Source of the DNA: Isoetes taiwanensis
Lineage: Eukaryota; Streptophyta; Lycopodiopsida; Isoetales; Isoetaceae
Direction: 5' to 3'
DNA: 64,000 nt
Assembly: GCA_021234155.1 (NCBI GenBank)
Contig: JAJEKV010000078.1
Location: 2,044,001-2,108,000 of the forward strand
Each line of letters begins with the position of its first letter. Position 1 is the stretch's first letter. Shown here piece by piece: positions 13,950-23,650 of the stretch. A program made the translations under genes and the position numbers. The notes under the pieces were generated by a model. It saw nothing but the letters and a program-made list of their open reading frames with translations. It was not told where the DNA came from and made no database searches.

Positions 13950-14595
13950 GCAGTAAGAAGATTTTGGTCCAAGAATGATTTCAAAGCTGCTATTGATACA
14001 ATGGGAAAAATGGCAGATAATGCGGTACTTGCTTGCTGTGTTGCATGGTGGTGTTAAGTTAAAAGGTTCCTCATAAGTTCTAATCTCTTTCACTGTCCAT
14101 GCAGGTTATGGCCGATGTCTTGAGTGTAGTGATTGAGAAAAGTGAACTGTTCACTTTAGAGATTTTTGCATTGATCATTCCTTTGCTAAATAGTTTATTA
14201 GAAAGTAGTACTCCAAGGTAAGTCCTCAACATTTAGGAGCCTTTTAAAGACAAGATGCCCCATTTTGTTTTACAATTCTGTGTTCATTCTTGTTTTCCTT
14301 GCAGGTATATCATGGTCGGTTTATCAACACTTTGCAAACTTGTTAAGACATTTGGAAGTGTCATCCAGGTGAGACCATCTCTTCCTCTCGCGTCTATTGG
14401 GGTAGATCTTCCAAGCGGAGAAAAGGTAAATTTTTTTTGGGATAATTTATTAATGGACCTACGATTGGGTTATGCTCCTTTTCTTTTTTGTTCGTTCTTT
14501 CATGGGTTTTTTCTTGTCATCTCAATGTGTCTACATCTAATGAACATGGTACTTGCATTTCAATGATAGACTTGAGAGTTGCAATGCACTGTTTC
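13950..14595 (+). pseudogene. katanin p80 subunit (con80 domain) gene fragment with introns
   Basis: Four exon-like blocks encode the microtubule-severing katanin p80 C-terminal domain that binds p60. Exon a, 13,950-14,024: AVRRFWSKNDFKAAIDTMGK. Exon b, 14,105-14,217: VMADVLSVVIEKSELFTLEI. Exon c, 14,305-14,425: ends FGSVIQ...GVDLPSGEK. Exon d, from 14,570: LESCNALF. The junctions keep AG acceptors and GT donors (GCAG before a, b and c; GTACTT, GTAAGT and GTAAAT after), and frames join across a-b-c. Joining c to d breaks the frame, and the conserved residues expected after CNALF are absent. No WD40 repeats are recognisable upstream. It is a genomic, not cDNA, copy of the gene's 3' part. Confidence 0.65.
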
Positions 14596-15658
14596 CCCGA
14601 GCTTCATCTTTGTGAAAGCAAGCTTAATACCTTTGTTGAGGTATTTGTTGTCTTTTGAAGTGCTCCATTTTCTTAATTGATGTTCAATCACATTATCCAT
14701 CTAGAAAGGAGTGTTTATACAATATGAAGATGCTTGATGTCTTTGAGGAAGCATAAGAAAGGAATATGGTTGTATAACTATCATCACACGTGCATTAGCA
14801 ACTTGGCCCACATTTTATTCACAAATCTCTTAAAGCTTAAACTTCAAGAGAGCTACAAAGATTTCATTTTTCATTTACGTGACGGCGGTTGAAAATTTGT
14901 CAATCTTGGGTAGGCCTACTTGTTACATTAGTTTTAGTTGTTGCCGCACTCCATTCTTTGGTCATTTAGAAAGACATGGACAATCCACACACACTAGTTT
15001 GATCACACCTGTTCTACTCTGGAACAATTTAGACCAGACGAGGAAACCCGAACAACTCCCTCCCCTCGGCCTTCACAGGGAAAATATTTTTTATCCCTTA
15101 GCCGTCGGAATGGTTTCCTAAAGTGAAGGAAGGCATCAGGAGATAGCAGCGTTGAACAAACCTTCAATGAGCTTGTCAGCAATTTTTTGAAAAATCGTTG
15201 TGAAAGTGTTACATTCATAATGATGCATTCTCATTTAGTCCTCGACAATTCAAATTGTAGAGCACGTATTCTAACCAAGCAGTATAAGAAATTGCAACCT
15301 CAGCAGCAGCTGTTCTCAAATTTTCATAATTGAAGGCATACATCAGGGCAATTTTCTTCATCTCTACTACAACTCGTGCCAAGTGCATTTATGCAGATAT
15401 CACATTTCTGTCTATCTGTCTATTTGTTTGAAACCCTATTTGTTTGAAACCCTATGTTTCAGAATCATTTGCATTCCATGACAATGGACACAATGTTGTC
15501 CCACCAAGATATGTTCAGATGCAAATCACCACAAAGTGATTATTTCAAGCTCAATGTATAGGGTAATGAGCACTATGCAAAAAGGTTTTCATACCAAATA
15601 TGGGAGCAACACCAATGGTAGAAATAAAGTTCATTCGAGTAATAAATGATGGTAACTT
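14596..15658. other. noncoding
   Basis: I find no recognisable coding sequence. A short direct repeat of TTTGTTTGAAACCCTAT lies at about 15,420-15,453. Subterminal CACTA-type sequence (ATTCGAGTAATAAATGATGG) begins at about 15,630. Confidence 0.35.
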
Positions 15659-15815
15659 TGATAGTAAGAGTGATGCAAGTCATGATATTATCCATGATGC
15701 TATTATCAACACATATAGTGTCATATGCTAGCACTGATATAATATTGTCAATATATGATATTATAGATGAAGCTATGGGTGATATTGTAACTGGCATAAG
15801 TATAGCACTTATATT
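15659..15815 (+). repeat. CACTA subterminal repeat copy, inverted relative to 23,365-23,523
   Basis: These 157 nt, starting GATAGTAAGAGTGATGCAAG and ending GCACTTATATT, match the reverse complement of 23,365-23,523 at roughly 90 percent by eye. Similarity stops abruptly at both edges. The two copies bound the inferred inversion. Confidence 0.8.
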
Positions 15816-16086
15816 GTCATTAACATCATTCGAGTAATAAATGATGGTAATGTTAATGCAATGTGTGATATTAATCATGATGCTATTAATAACACATATA
15901 CTATCATTAATTAGCACTGATATAATTGTTGACCATATTTATGACGATGCTGATTATGATATAGATGCTAGAATTTTGTCATTGGTAGTGTCACCATACC
16001 TTGAATATCATTATTTATATCATTTGGTACTTTTTGAAAATTTAGGTGATATTAAAGTGATGAAAAATGATTGTCCTCTTGTAGTG
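15816..16086 (+). mobile_element. right terminus of a CACTA element (ends CCTCTTGTAGTG)
   Basis: This is an AT-rich stretch of subterminal repeats (GATGCTATTAATAACACATA, GCACTGATATAA) ending in CTCTTGTAGTG at 16,076-16,086. Its reverse complement, CACTACAAGAGGACAATC, pairs with CACTATAAGAGAATAAGC at the other terminus (minus strand from 31,286), with 14 of 18 matching. The trinucleotide TTG at 16,087-16,089 equals the TTG flanking the other end, the 3-bp target duplication typical of CACTA elements. It carries no coding sequence. Confidence 0.8.
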
Positions 16087-16088
16087 TT

Positions 16089-16562
16089 GGAGATAATGTA
16101 TGGCTCAAGATCAAAGTCAAGCAGGCGAAGCTCCGCATCGGAAATTGTAAGAAGCTTGCTCCAAGGTGGGCTGGACCCTTCAGAATAATCCAAAGAGTAG
16201 GTAACCAATCCTACAAGTTAGACTTGCCAGTACACTTAAAGATCCACAAAGTCTTCCACGTGAGTTTGCTGAAGAAGCACACTCCCAACCCAGATGAAGT
16301 CTTGGACACTCCAACATTGTTAGAAATGACAGAGGAGCAGATAGAAATAGTTCCAGAACTGATTCTTGATAAAGCATTCAAGAAAACAAGGAGATCGGAG
16401 TTTCTCCAATATTTGGTCAAGCGGAAACACTTGCCAGTGGAAGACGCGACATGGGTACTTAAGAGGGATCTAATAAAGCAGTACCCACAGTTTATGGAGC
16501 AATGGGACGGGAAGGTCATCTCCGAAGAAATCGGCTCAGGCATGTCGATTTGTGTAGATTAA
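16089..16562 (+). pseudogene. Ty3/gypsy polyprotein C-terminus: integrase tail and chromodomain-like region
   Basis: The frame reads GDNVWLKIKVKQ, KLAPRWAGPF (the GPY/F module of gypsy integrases), LDLPVHLKIHKVFHVSLLKK (the VFHVSLLKK hallmark), then a chromodomain-like stretch (KTRRSEFLQYLVKRKHLPVE, DATWVLKRDL) and the stop TAA at 16,560-16,562. In the intact protein this region binds the DNA ends and targets chromatin during insertion. It is uninterrupted here but cannot be made as such: the 5' part of the gene is inverted, deleted and frameshifted elsewhere. The ATG at 16,071 belongs to the CACTA terminus and not to the polyprotein. Confidence 0.9.
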
Positions 16563-17411
16563 TGTTAAGAGTAATCTACGCATGCAACCTATGTTAGATA
16601 TGGGTTGCATGCGTTGTTACCGATGATGAGACCACTGGTGGTGATCTCTAGGACATGGTGTAACGTCAAGGTAGGCATGACCGCGGTTCCGCTTGGAAAG
16701 TCTACTTCTGTCCCACCCGAAGTAGGCGACCTCGAATAAGAGGTCATTCGGAATGCATTGATAGGAAAAGCACCTCTCTAGAGTCAATGCCTGCGGGGAG
16801 GACCCTATCCTTCACGCCCCATATCACCTTGGACCCTATCCTCCACTTGTTGGGCAACTAAAGGTGTAGGCATGAGCGCCATATAGGCATTATAGGGCGT
16901 TGTCTCCACGGCCACGATGGAAGAAGCATCCTCTTCCTACGTCGGGAGATTAGCTATGCATTCATGTAGATAGTTGGGGTGGTTCCCTTATAACCAAATT
17001 TATAAATAATTAAAATGGTACTAGCGTTAGTGTCGACACAGTGAGGCCAATGACTCAGGAGGGCAAGGAGGTTACGAGCTCACGAGACTTCAACACAAAT
17101 TTTGTTAGAATGTGTTGCAAGGAATAAAGTACCTCAAAGGATGATTGTATATATTAAAATTTTGATAAACTATAACATTGCTGTAATCTAACATAACTAA
17201 TGGGTAACTTGTTGTAATGATGAATTGATGAGTTATTTGATTAAGTAATGGTGTAATAATGTTCTAAAAATATTACCTTAAGATAATCCTAATAAATGTG
17301 TAAGTATGATAATAGTATATTGTATGCATCAAGTTGATTGCGGGTTAGGAAGATCCCAGGTGGGGGAGACCCTCGATGCCGCGGTGCACATCATTTTAAG
17401 GTCTTGGAGAA
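16563..17411 (+). other. 3' untranslated internal region of the Ty3/gypsy element
   Basis: This is about 850 nt between the pol stop and the 3' LTR with no ORF of note. The sequence just before the LTR (GTCTTGGAGAA) is only weakly purine-rich, so the polypurine tract is decayed or atypical. Confidence 0.6.
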
Positions 17412-18889
17412 TGTGACATTCCAAAGACGATATCTGGTCTCAAGGCGTGTATCTTTTGCACCATCAACATTACCGCCACTCAATCGGCGATGTGCAGCCC
17501 AGACGTGTAACCAAGCAAGTGGCCTAGGGGCAACTTGCAAGGGTGTCTTACACTTATTAATGTCGCACTTTAGACCATTAACCTTTAATGAGGGCATACT
17601 AAGGGTCATGGAAACCCTAAACCTAGCTGATAGCCTATGTAAGGCAGCAAACCCTAATTCTTCCCTTTTTCGTCCACGAACATTCCGAGCTCGGTTCGCC
17701 CTCAAGAGTCAATTCCGACTCCCAAGAGCTGCCAATGCTCTAGCTCGTCATTTCCCTTTACGGCCGCATCTCCAAGCAAGGCAATGACATGGGCATTAGG
17801 ATCAAGATGAGCAAGCCAAGGACCAGGTATTTCGTCATTCAATAGCCTAATCCGCCTTAGGGCATAGAGTTAGCATGTTTAGCCTATTGAATTGCCCATA
17901 TGACTCCTATAGAACCCTAGATAGCGAGCCCTAACTAAAGAACATAACTTCTATGATGTAGATTAGATATTATTCTTTAGTTCTATAATGATGAGGGATG
18001 GATGATCTCTGGGACTCATTGTATTGGGAAGGGGGTAGAGACCCACTGGCTTAGTAGTTGATGCTCCTAGCTAGTCCCTTTAGTGCATTACTAGTATTCG
18101 GCGTGTGCAAGAACCACACCTGGTTGTGGGTGAAGGGGCGAGGGCTCAGGAAGGAGGTTAGTGTTCGACTCTTGAACGATCCCCTGGTGTGTGTAAAGTC
18201 TACCGGATCACTTTGAGACTAGGTCTAATGGCTTGCCAATGAGTGTGGGTAAGGCATGGGCTCGACACCAGGTGGGGGTGATGCCTCACTCTCCGGTGGG
18301 TTCAAGTCGAATAAGGGGCAAGGGGTCCCTCTAGTTACCTTGAGTCAGCATGGAGATCTGGAGGGAGATCCCTACCGCCCCATCGGAACCGGGAGATGCA
18401 ACCCGGGAGTAGCCCCTTTGGGCTATGCATCCGTGGGTCCCAACTCTTCAACCTACTACCAAAGTGCGCGCAGGGGGAGGGGCGGATGGAGGGACAACCC
18501 CATGCCATGTTCTCATGCCAGCCAAATCCATTGTCATGAATTCTGTCGACAATGAACTCTGGAGACCCAAGCCTCAGTCATCCCCTGGAGTCTGAGCCTT
18601 GGGTAGGAACCCCTATGTGATGTGTTGATCTTTGTCTATGCAGATGTGGATGAGCCACCCTTTGAGGTGGATATGTGATGATGATGTGTACTGACATATA
18701 TGTTTACGCTTCCGCAGCTAGGTAGGCCCTGAGGGAGACAGGGTAAAATGACCCCTTCATTCTTCCCACTGGAACTCATCACGGTTGCAGTGATATGTGG
18801 AGGGCCATGTATCAGTATGGAGCTGGTATGGGGGATGAACTCCTGTTTGTATACGGTGAGTGCACCGTATATGAGTAGGGGACGTCACA
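17412..18889 (+). repeat. 3' LTR of the Ty3/gypsy element (1,478 bp)
   Basis: It begins TGTGACATTCC and ends GGGGACGTCACA, so the termini are TG..CA with near-perfect inverted ends (TGTGACGT/ACGTCACA in the partner). It is alignable over its whole length with the reverse complement of 37,144-38,623 (1,480 bp), with many substitutions and small indels, mainly at the 5' end. The divergence shows the insertion is old. Confidence 0.9.
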
Positions 18890-18894
18890 TAGAT
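18890..18894. repeat. target site duplication TAGAT (3' side)
   Basis: TAGAT directly follows the 3' LTR. The partner is ATCTA at 38,624-38,628, directly outside the 5' LTR (TAGAT in element orientation). The next 14 nt (CATAATCACTTAGG) also occur beside the 5' LTR, because the target was a short tandem repeat. Confidence 0.8.
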
Positions 18895-21769
18895 CATAAT
18901 CACTTAGGTTCAATACTTAACTGTTAAAATGGTATTTTCCCTTGGTTAATGAGGTTTTATTTAAACGTTTGCTTTTAAACACACTTCTAACTAATGCGAG
19001 CAAAGTGAATCTCAAAATTTGAACCGCAGTTTGAGAGCCTTGAAATAACATTATTTTCTTCAATATGAGGCAAAGCATCATGGCTTGCGATATGCTTGAA
19101 GATGTGTTTTCACGTTGGTTCCAAGTTGACACAAATCCCCCCTAATGGATTTGGAAGAAGAGAAATGTTCGCGGCGGCAAGGAAACGGAGACATTTTCTA
19201 TGCTCTAAAAAGAATGAGGATTAGTAAGCATTGCATGACAACGCCACTACTCCGGGATCCTGGCGTTTGGAGAAATAAGGTCCCTTGCACTTCTTTATTG
19301 GAAGCCCATAGAATAGAATTGCGTAAAATTTCGTGCCCAATTAAATTGGTAGATTATTGAAATGTTGTTGCTCTACTGGTCATGTTATTTCTGAGCATGT
19401 AATATTCTCATTCTTGAAAAAAACGGGAACATATGTAAAAGTAAAAGATAAAGATGTTGGATAAAAGGTGTTGGAAGTTCTATCTAGAGTTTAATTGACA
19501 GGCAGTGCTAAAGAAGTTTTACTTCTTTATCACTACTTATGAAGTCGAAACTAGTAAACGTGTGCCTGGTGTTGCGGTTAATGTCCTGCCTTGTGTTTTT
19601 ACTTGGTCTTTAACGTCTATTTGTGCAACTTTCGACAATAGAACATGAACATGTTCATATTGGGAAGAATGAACATTATTTGCTTTTGTAATTATTTTTG
19701 TAATTGAAATTGCTTGATGAAAGTATATCATTAATGCATCAACTTTGCATTCATGAATTTCAGTAGAGAAAACAATGCTCAAAACACAAAATAAAACTTA
19801 TGCTCAATATTAGAAAAGACAGATCTAAAACTTATGTTCAAAATGTCACCCTTAGAAATAGTTTACATCAATACAAAATAGGTACAGAAATGCAAAACAT
19901 AAAATTTTGTCCTGGTTCATTGGAGAAATTTAGTTTGTGATGGAACTCAAAATTTGCATCTGCACATGGCACATATCACCAATCTAGTGGTGTATGTAGA
20001 TTGGATGCTTCTAGTAAACGTATGCACGACATTGCCGCGCATAAGTCAGTAGAAATATCTAATAAATGAGTCCATGTTGCAAAACATTATCTATAATGAC
20101 ATATATTGATATTTGTGTTTTGGACTTGGACATTGTTTTCATTGTTCATCCTTGCTTTTGTTTATTGCTTGGCAAGATAGACATAGGATGGAGCTAATGA
20201 ATACTAGTTAAACAAGGTGCTGCGCACGGAGGGTTGCCCTCCAGTGGCTCGAGAGTTGAATCTTCTTTGTTTAATGTCGAGCCTTGTTAATGGCATAAAC
20301 GTACGGATTCATTTTCTTTGCCCAAAAGTTCTTTGGTTTATTTCATAAATTGCAGAGGTTAATTCATACAACTGGTGAGAAAGGGAAAAGTACTGATAAC
20401 TTCACTCGGATCTGGACCTTCACCAATAGGTTCTTGCCTTCAAACTGACTATATGAACATAAGGGCACATAAACATATATGTCATTACTTATGAACTTAA
20501 AGGCACATAAACATAAATGTCATTTATCTTCGAGATTGATTCTAGCTCATGCTCAAAAAAATGCAACAATGGTTATAAGTTTCTTCTCACTTGTTTGTTG
20601 TAAATAAATCCTAGTTGGAATTTAATCAGTGGTCAGAACAAGGGAAGTAATAGAAACAACCAAAAGATTTGGAATTTTCGATAATCTCGTGCAGCTCATA
20701 AATGTCAATTTACAATAAAGTTGCATAGTCTGTTCTTTGGCCTTGGATATCTTGTGCTTCAGTAGCTTATTGTAAAGCTTAGATATGTGGTTGTGAGGCT
20801 TGAAGCAATGACTACGATCAATCAGAGGACAACTTAGTACCCAATACACCTTCTAGCATTGATCACATCCCCCAGCCAAAGCTCATGGCTCCTCAAAGGC
20901 TAGATTTGTCACTCTTATTGGATGACCACCTTCATACTTTTGACTTTAATTAGCATCTTTCAAAATTAGTAGCAGTAATTGTAGGTATAGTTTTTCTAGT
21001 TTATCATTTTGATTTCACTTTGAAATTGATTTTGAATGTAGTATTTCACTTTGATTTTGTTGGACAGATACGCCTCCTTTGCACCATTGCTAGTTCTCAC
21101 TCTAAAATGAGGTATGCATGACTAACCGTTATGATTTCTTTTTGTGCTATAAAAGGCACGATGCCTTGTAGAATTTCTTTTGACTCAAAAAAGCATTTCA
21201 ACTTCAATGTTCTTAAGTTTTATTTGAGCTGTTTTGAGGTGCTCTCTTATTTCTCCCCACACGTTCCCCATTATTTTGTGACTATCAATGATGTGATCAA
21301 GCAATAGTAGATAAATTGAACTGAATTAAATTTGTTTTTATCGTCCATGCAATAGTGATTGATAAAGAGCTTGTTTCATCTGATCAGCTCGCCTCGAGGT
21401 CCTTTAGTCATATGGATTGATTTTATATCCATGAAGACGAACCTACAGAGTGGAACAAGTATAATCATTACTACTAGAATGATTTCATCTTAAAGACCAT
21501 TAAGTACTAGGTAGTTGATGGGCAACGGAGTGGCTGACGAGTGGCGGCAGCCACGAGTTGTGACGGAGTGGTTTTGTAGGGCACGTTTAGGTTCCACCAA
21601 AGCTAGAGGCTTGTACCACTGGATGTGCCCATCTTACGGTGGAATGATGCATGACACGCAACAAAAGTCTAATATTGGGTGGATGGTTGTCTCTTTATGG
21701 AAGCTACCTGTCAATTACCAAGCATAATATATAGTTGGGGTGCAATTATTGCGAATAGAGGAGCTTACA
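18895..21769. other. noncoding flank of the retrotransposon
   Basis: I recognise no gene. A two-copy tandem repeat of about 42 nt (GGCACATAAACATA..TGTCATT) lies at about 20,464-20,525. In the pre-inversion order this block followed the 3' LTR as host sequence. Confidence 0.35.
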
Positions 21770-21958
21770 ACACCCAACCATGCATTACTTACATTGATAA
21801 TGCTTAATGTCCATGTCCATGTCAGTGTCCTTTGGGATGAATAGAGGAGCTTCCATGTTATAATTTACAAGTAATTATGGAGTAACTACACCCAACCATG
21901 CATTACTTACATTGATAATGCTTAATGTCCATGTCCATGTCAGTGTCACTGGGATGAA
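21770..21958. repeat. direct repeat, about 70 nt at about 119-nt spacing
   Basis: ACACCCAACCATGCATTACT and the next 50 nt (TACATTGATAATGCTTAATG, TCCATGTCCATGTCAGTGTC) occur at about 21,770-21,832 and 21,889-21,951, almost identical. The spacer also contains a repeated GGGATGAATAGAGGAGCTT-like segment. Confidence 0.8.
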
Positions 21959-22020
21959 CTAAGCATGGCATAAAATATTTATTGTTAAGCATAAATATAC
22001 TTGGCATTTCTAGATTAATT

Positions 22021-23058
22021 CGGGGGTTCAAACCCGGCCAGTGTATGTTTATATTTGGGAGTTGGTTACTGGGGTTATACGGCCATGATCCCCGACGTGG
22101 TAGAACTTGTGCCTATACATGTCCTCCACTTTGTTGCGCCATAAAGCAGCGATAAGCTCCACAATAATTGTGGTGAGTATGCACTAGTAAAAATTGGCTT
22201 CCATGTACACTGGGGCTGGTATCTTGGTTGTTGTCTAAAAATTCCCGACTTCTGAGGGTGGGATTCTATCCCCGCCTACAAAGTGTGCATGTATGGCTAA
22301 AGTTTTGCCCAATCCGATGTGTGTGTGAGTTGGTATAGGCCTAGTAATGCCAAAATGAATGTGCACTTGGTCTGGGGTTCAAACCCGGCCAAATGTATGT
22401 TTATATTTGGGAGTTGGTTCTTTTGGGGTTATACGGCCCATGATCCCCGTGGTAGAACTTGTGCCTATAACGTGTCCTCCACTTTTGTCGATATACCAGC
22501 CCCAAGGTACATGGAAGCCAATTTTTACTAGTGCATACTCACACAATTATTGTGGAGCTTATCCTCGGCCTTTATGGCGGTGTGAAAGTGGAGGACACCG
22601 TATAGACACAAGTTCTACCACGCCGGGATCATGGCATTATAACCCCAAGAAACAACTCCCAAAGCTAAACATACACTAGCCGGGGTTTGAACCCCCGACC
22701 AAGTGCACATTTATTTTGGCATTACTAGGCCTATACCAACTCACCACACATCCGTTGGGCAAAACTTTAGCCATACATGCACACTTTGTAGGCGGGGATA
22801 GAATCCCACTCGGGAAGTGGGGAAATTTTTAGACAACAACTAGTATACCAGCCCCAGTGTACATGGAAGCCAATTTTTACTAGTGCATACTCACACAATT
22901 ATTGTGGAGCTTATCCTGCTGCCTTATGGCAGACAAAGTGGAGGACACGTATAGACACAAGTTCTACCACGTCGGGGATCATGGCCGTATAACCCCAGTA
23001 ACCAACTCCCAAAGCTAAACATACACTAGCCAGGGTTTGAACCCCTGACCAAGTGCAC
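22021..23058. repeat. about 1-kb imperfect palindrome built from tRNA-related (SINE-like) units
   Basis: The plus strand carries units L1 (22,021-22,200), L2 (22,205-22,365) and a partial L1 (22,374-22,498). These are followed by reverse complements of L1 (22,492-22,697), L2 (22,698-22,848) and L1 again (22,848-23,058). Four RNA polymerase III B-box-like motifs occur (GGTTCAAACCC at 22,026 and 22,379; GGGTTTGAACCC at 22,684 and 23,033). An A-box-like segment (GTTGGTATAGGCCTAGT) sits about 45 nt upstream of the second one. The unit could be a SINE or another tRNA-derived repeat. There is no coding capacity. Confidence 0.65.
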
Positions 23059-23364
23059 ATTTATTTGCACATAGCATCCCCACTAAAGATTTGATGAAGC
23101 TCATTGTATTTACCAAAAAAAAACCAAGTTTTAATTGCCACCATAATTTTCGTATTTCTATTCTCTGTAATCCATCTCTAACAAGTTCTTAGCAACTTCT
23201 CGACTTTTAGGTCATCTAACAAAATGAAAAATGCATGTAGATAAATGTAGGGGCATTTTGGTTTAAATTTTTAGCCATCATCCATTTGAGCAGGCACTAG
23301 GCTAATTGGTGTTGTTTCATTTCCTTGTCACTAAAATTCTTAGTTGGTCCACTATTCCTGTGAA

Positions 23365-23523
23365 AATATAAGTGTTATATCTTATGCCAATTACAGTATC
23401 ACCCATAGCTTCGTCTATAGTTTCACATGTTGACAATATTATATTAGTGCTAGCATATGGCGCTATATGTGTTGATAATAGCATCGTGGATAATATCACG
23501 ACTTGCATCACTCTTACTATCAA
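23365..23523 (-). repeat. CACTA subterminal repeat copy, inverted partner of 15,659-15,815
   Basis: The reverse complement starts GATAGTAAGAGTGATGCAAG and ends CACTTATATT, like the partner. Outside these limits the two loci are unrelated. It lies just downstream of the transposase stop at 23,651, where the right subterminal region of a CACTA element is expected. Confidence 0.8.
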
Positions 23524-23650
23524 TGCTCGTTGTACTTTTAATAATAGTAGTACAAGTGTTAATGATCATAAGAATTCTGGCACTACCTTTTTCACACTCG
23601 TACACACAAAGTACACAAAATGATAATATTAGAACAAGAAAGAAAAAATT

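Larger units (their letters stand above)
16087..18889 (+). mobile_element. Ty3/gypsy retrotransposon, 3' half (integrase C-terminus to 3' LTR)
   Basis: This contains the end of pol (16,089-16,562), about 850 nt of untranslated sequence, and a 1,478-bp 3' LTR followed by TAGAT. Its missing 5' part lies on the minus strand at 31,287-38,623. The integrase frame stops there at ..REFQV and resumes here at GDNVWLK, exactly where the family has ..FxVGDxVWLK. Both halves are therefore one insertion, separated by a CACTA insertion and an inversion. Confidence 0.85.

Noticed and set aside
16071-16088. ATG at 16,071 as start of a small independent protein
   Set aside because: These codons belong to the CACTA terminus. 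The real polyprotein sequence begins at GDN after the TTG duplication.
22026-22390. Possible tRNA genes, because of GGTTCAAACCC B-box motifs
   Set aside because: No cloverleaf with acceptor stem can be drawn. The motifs are part of a repeated, palindromic unit, so a tRNA-derived repeat is the better call.
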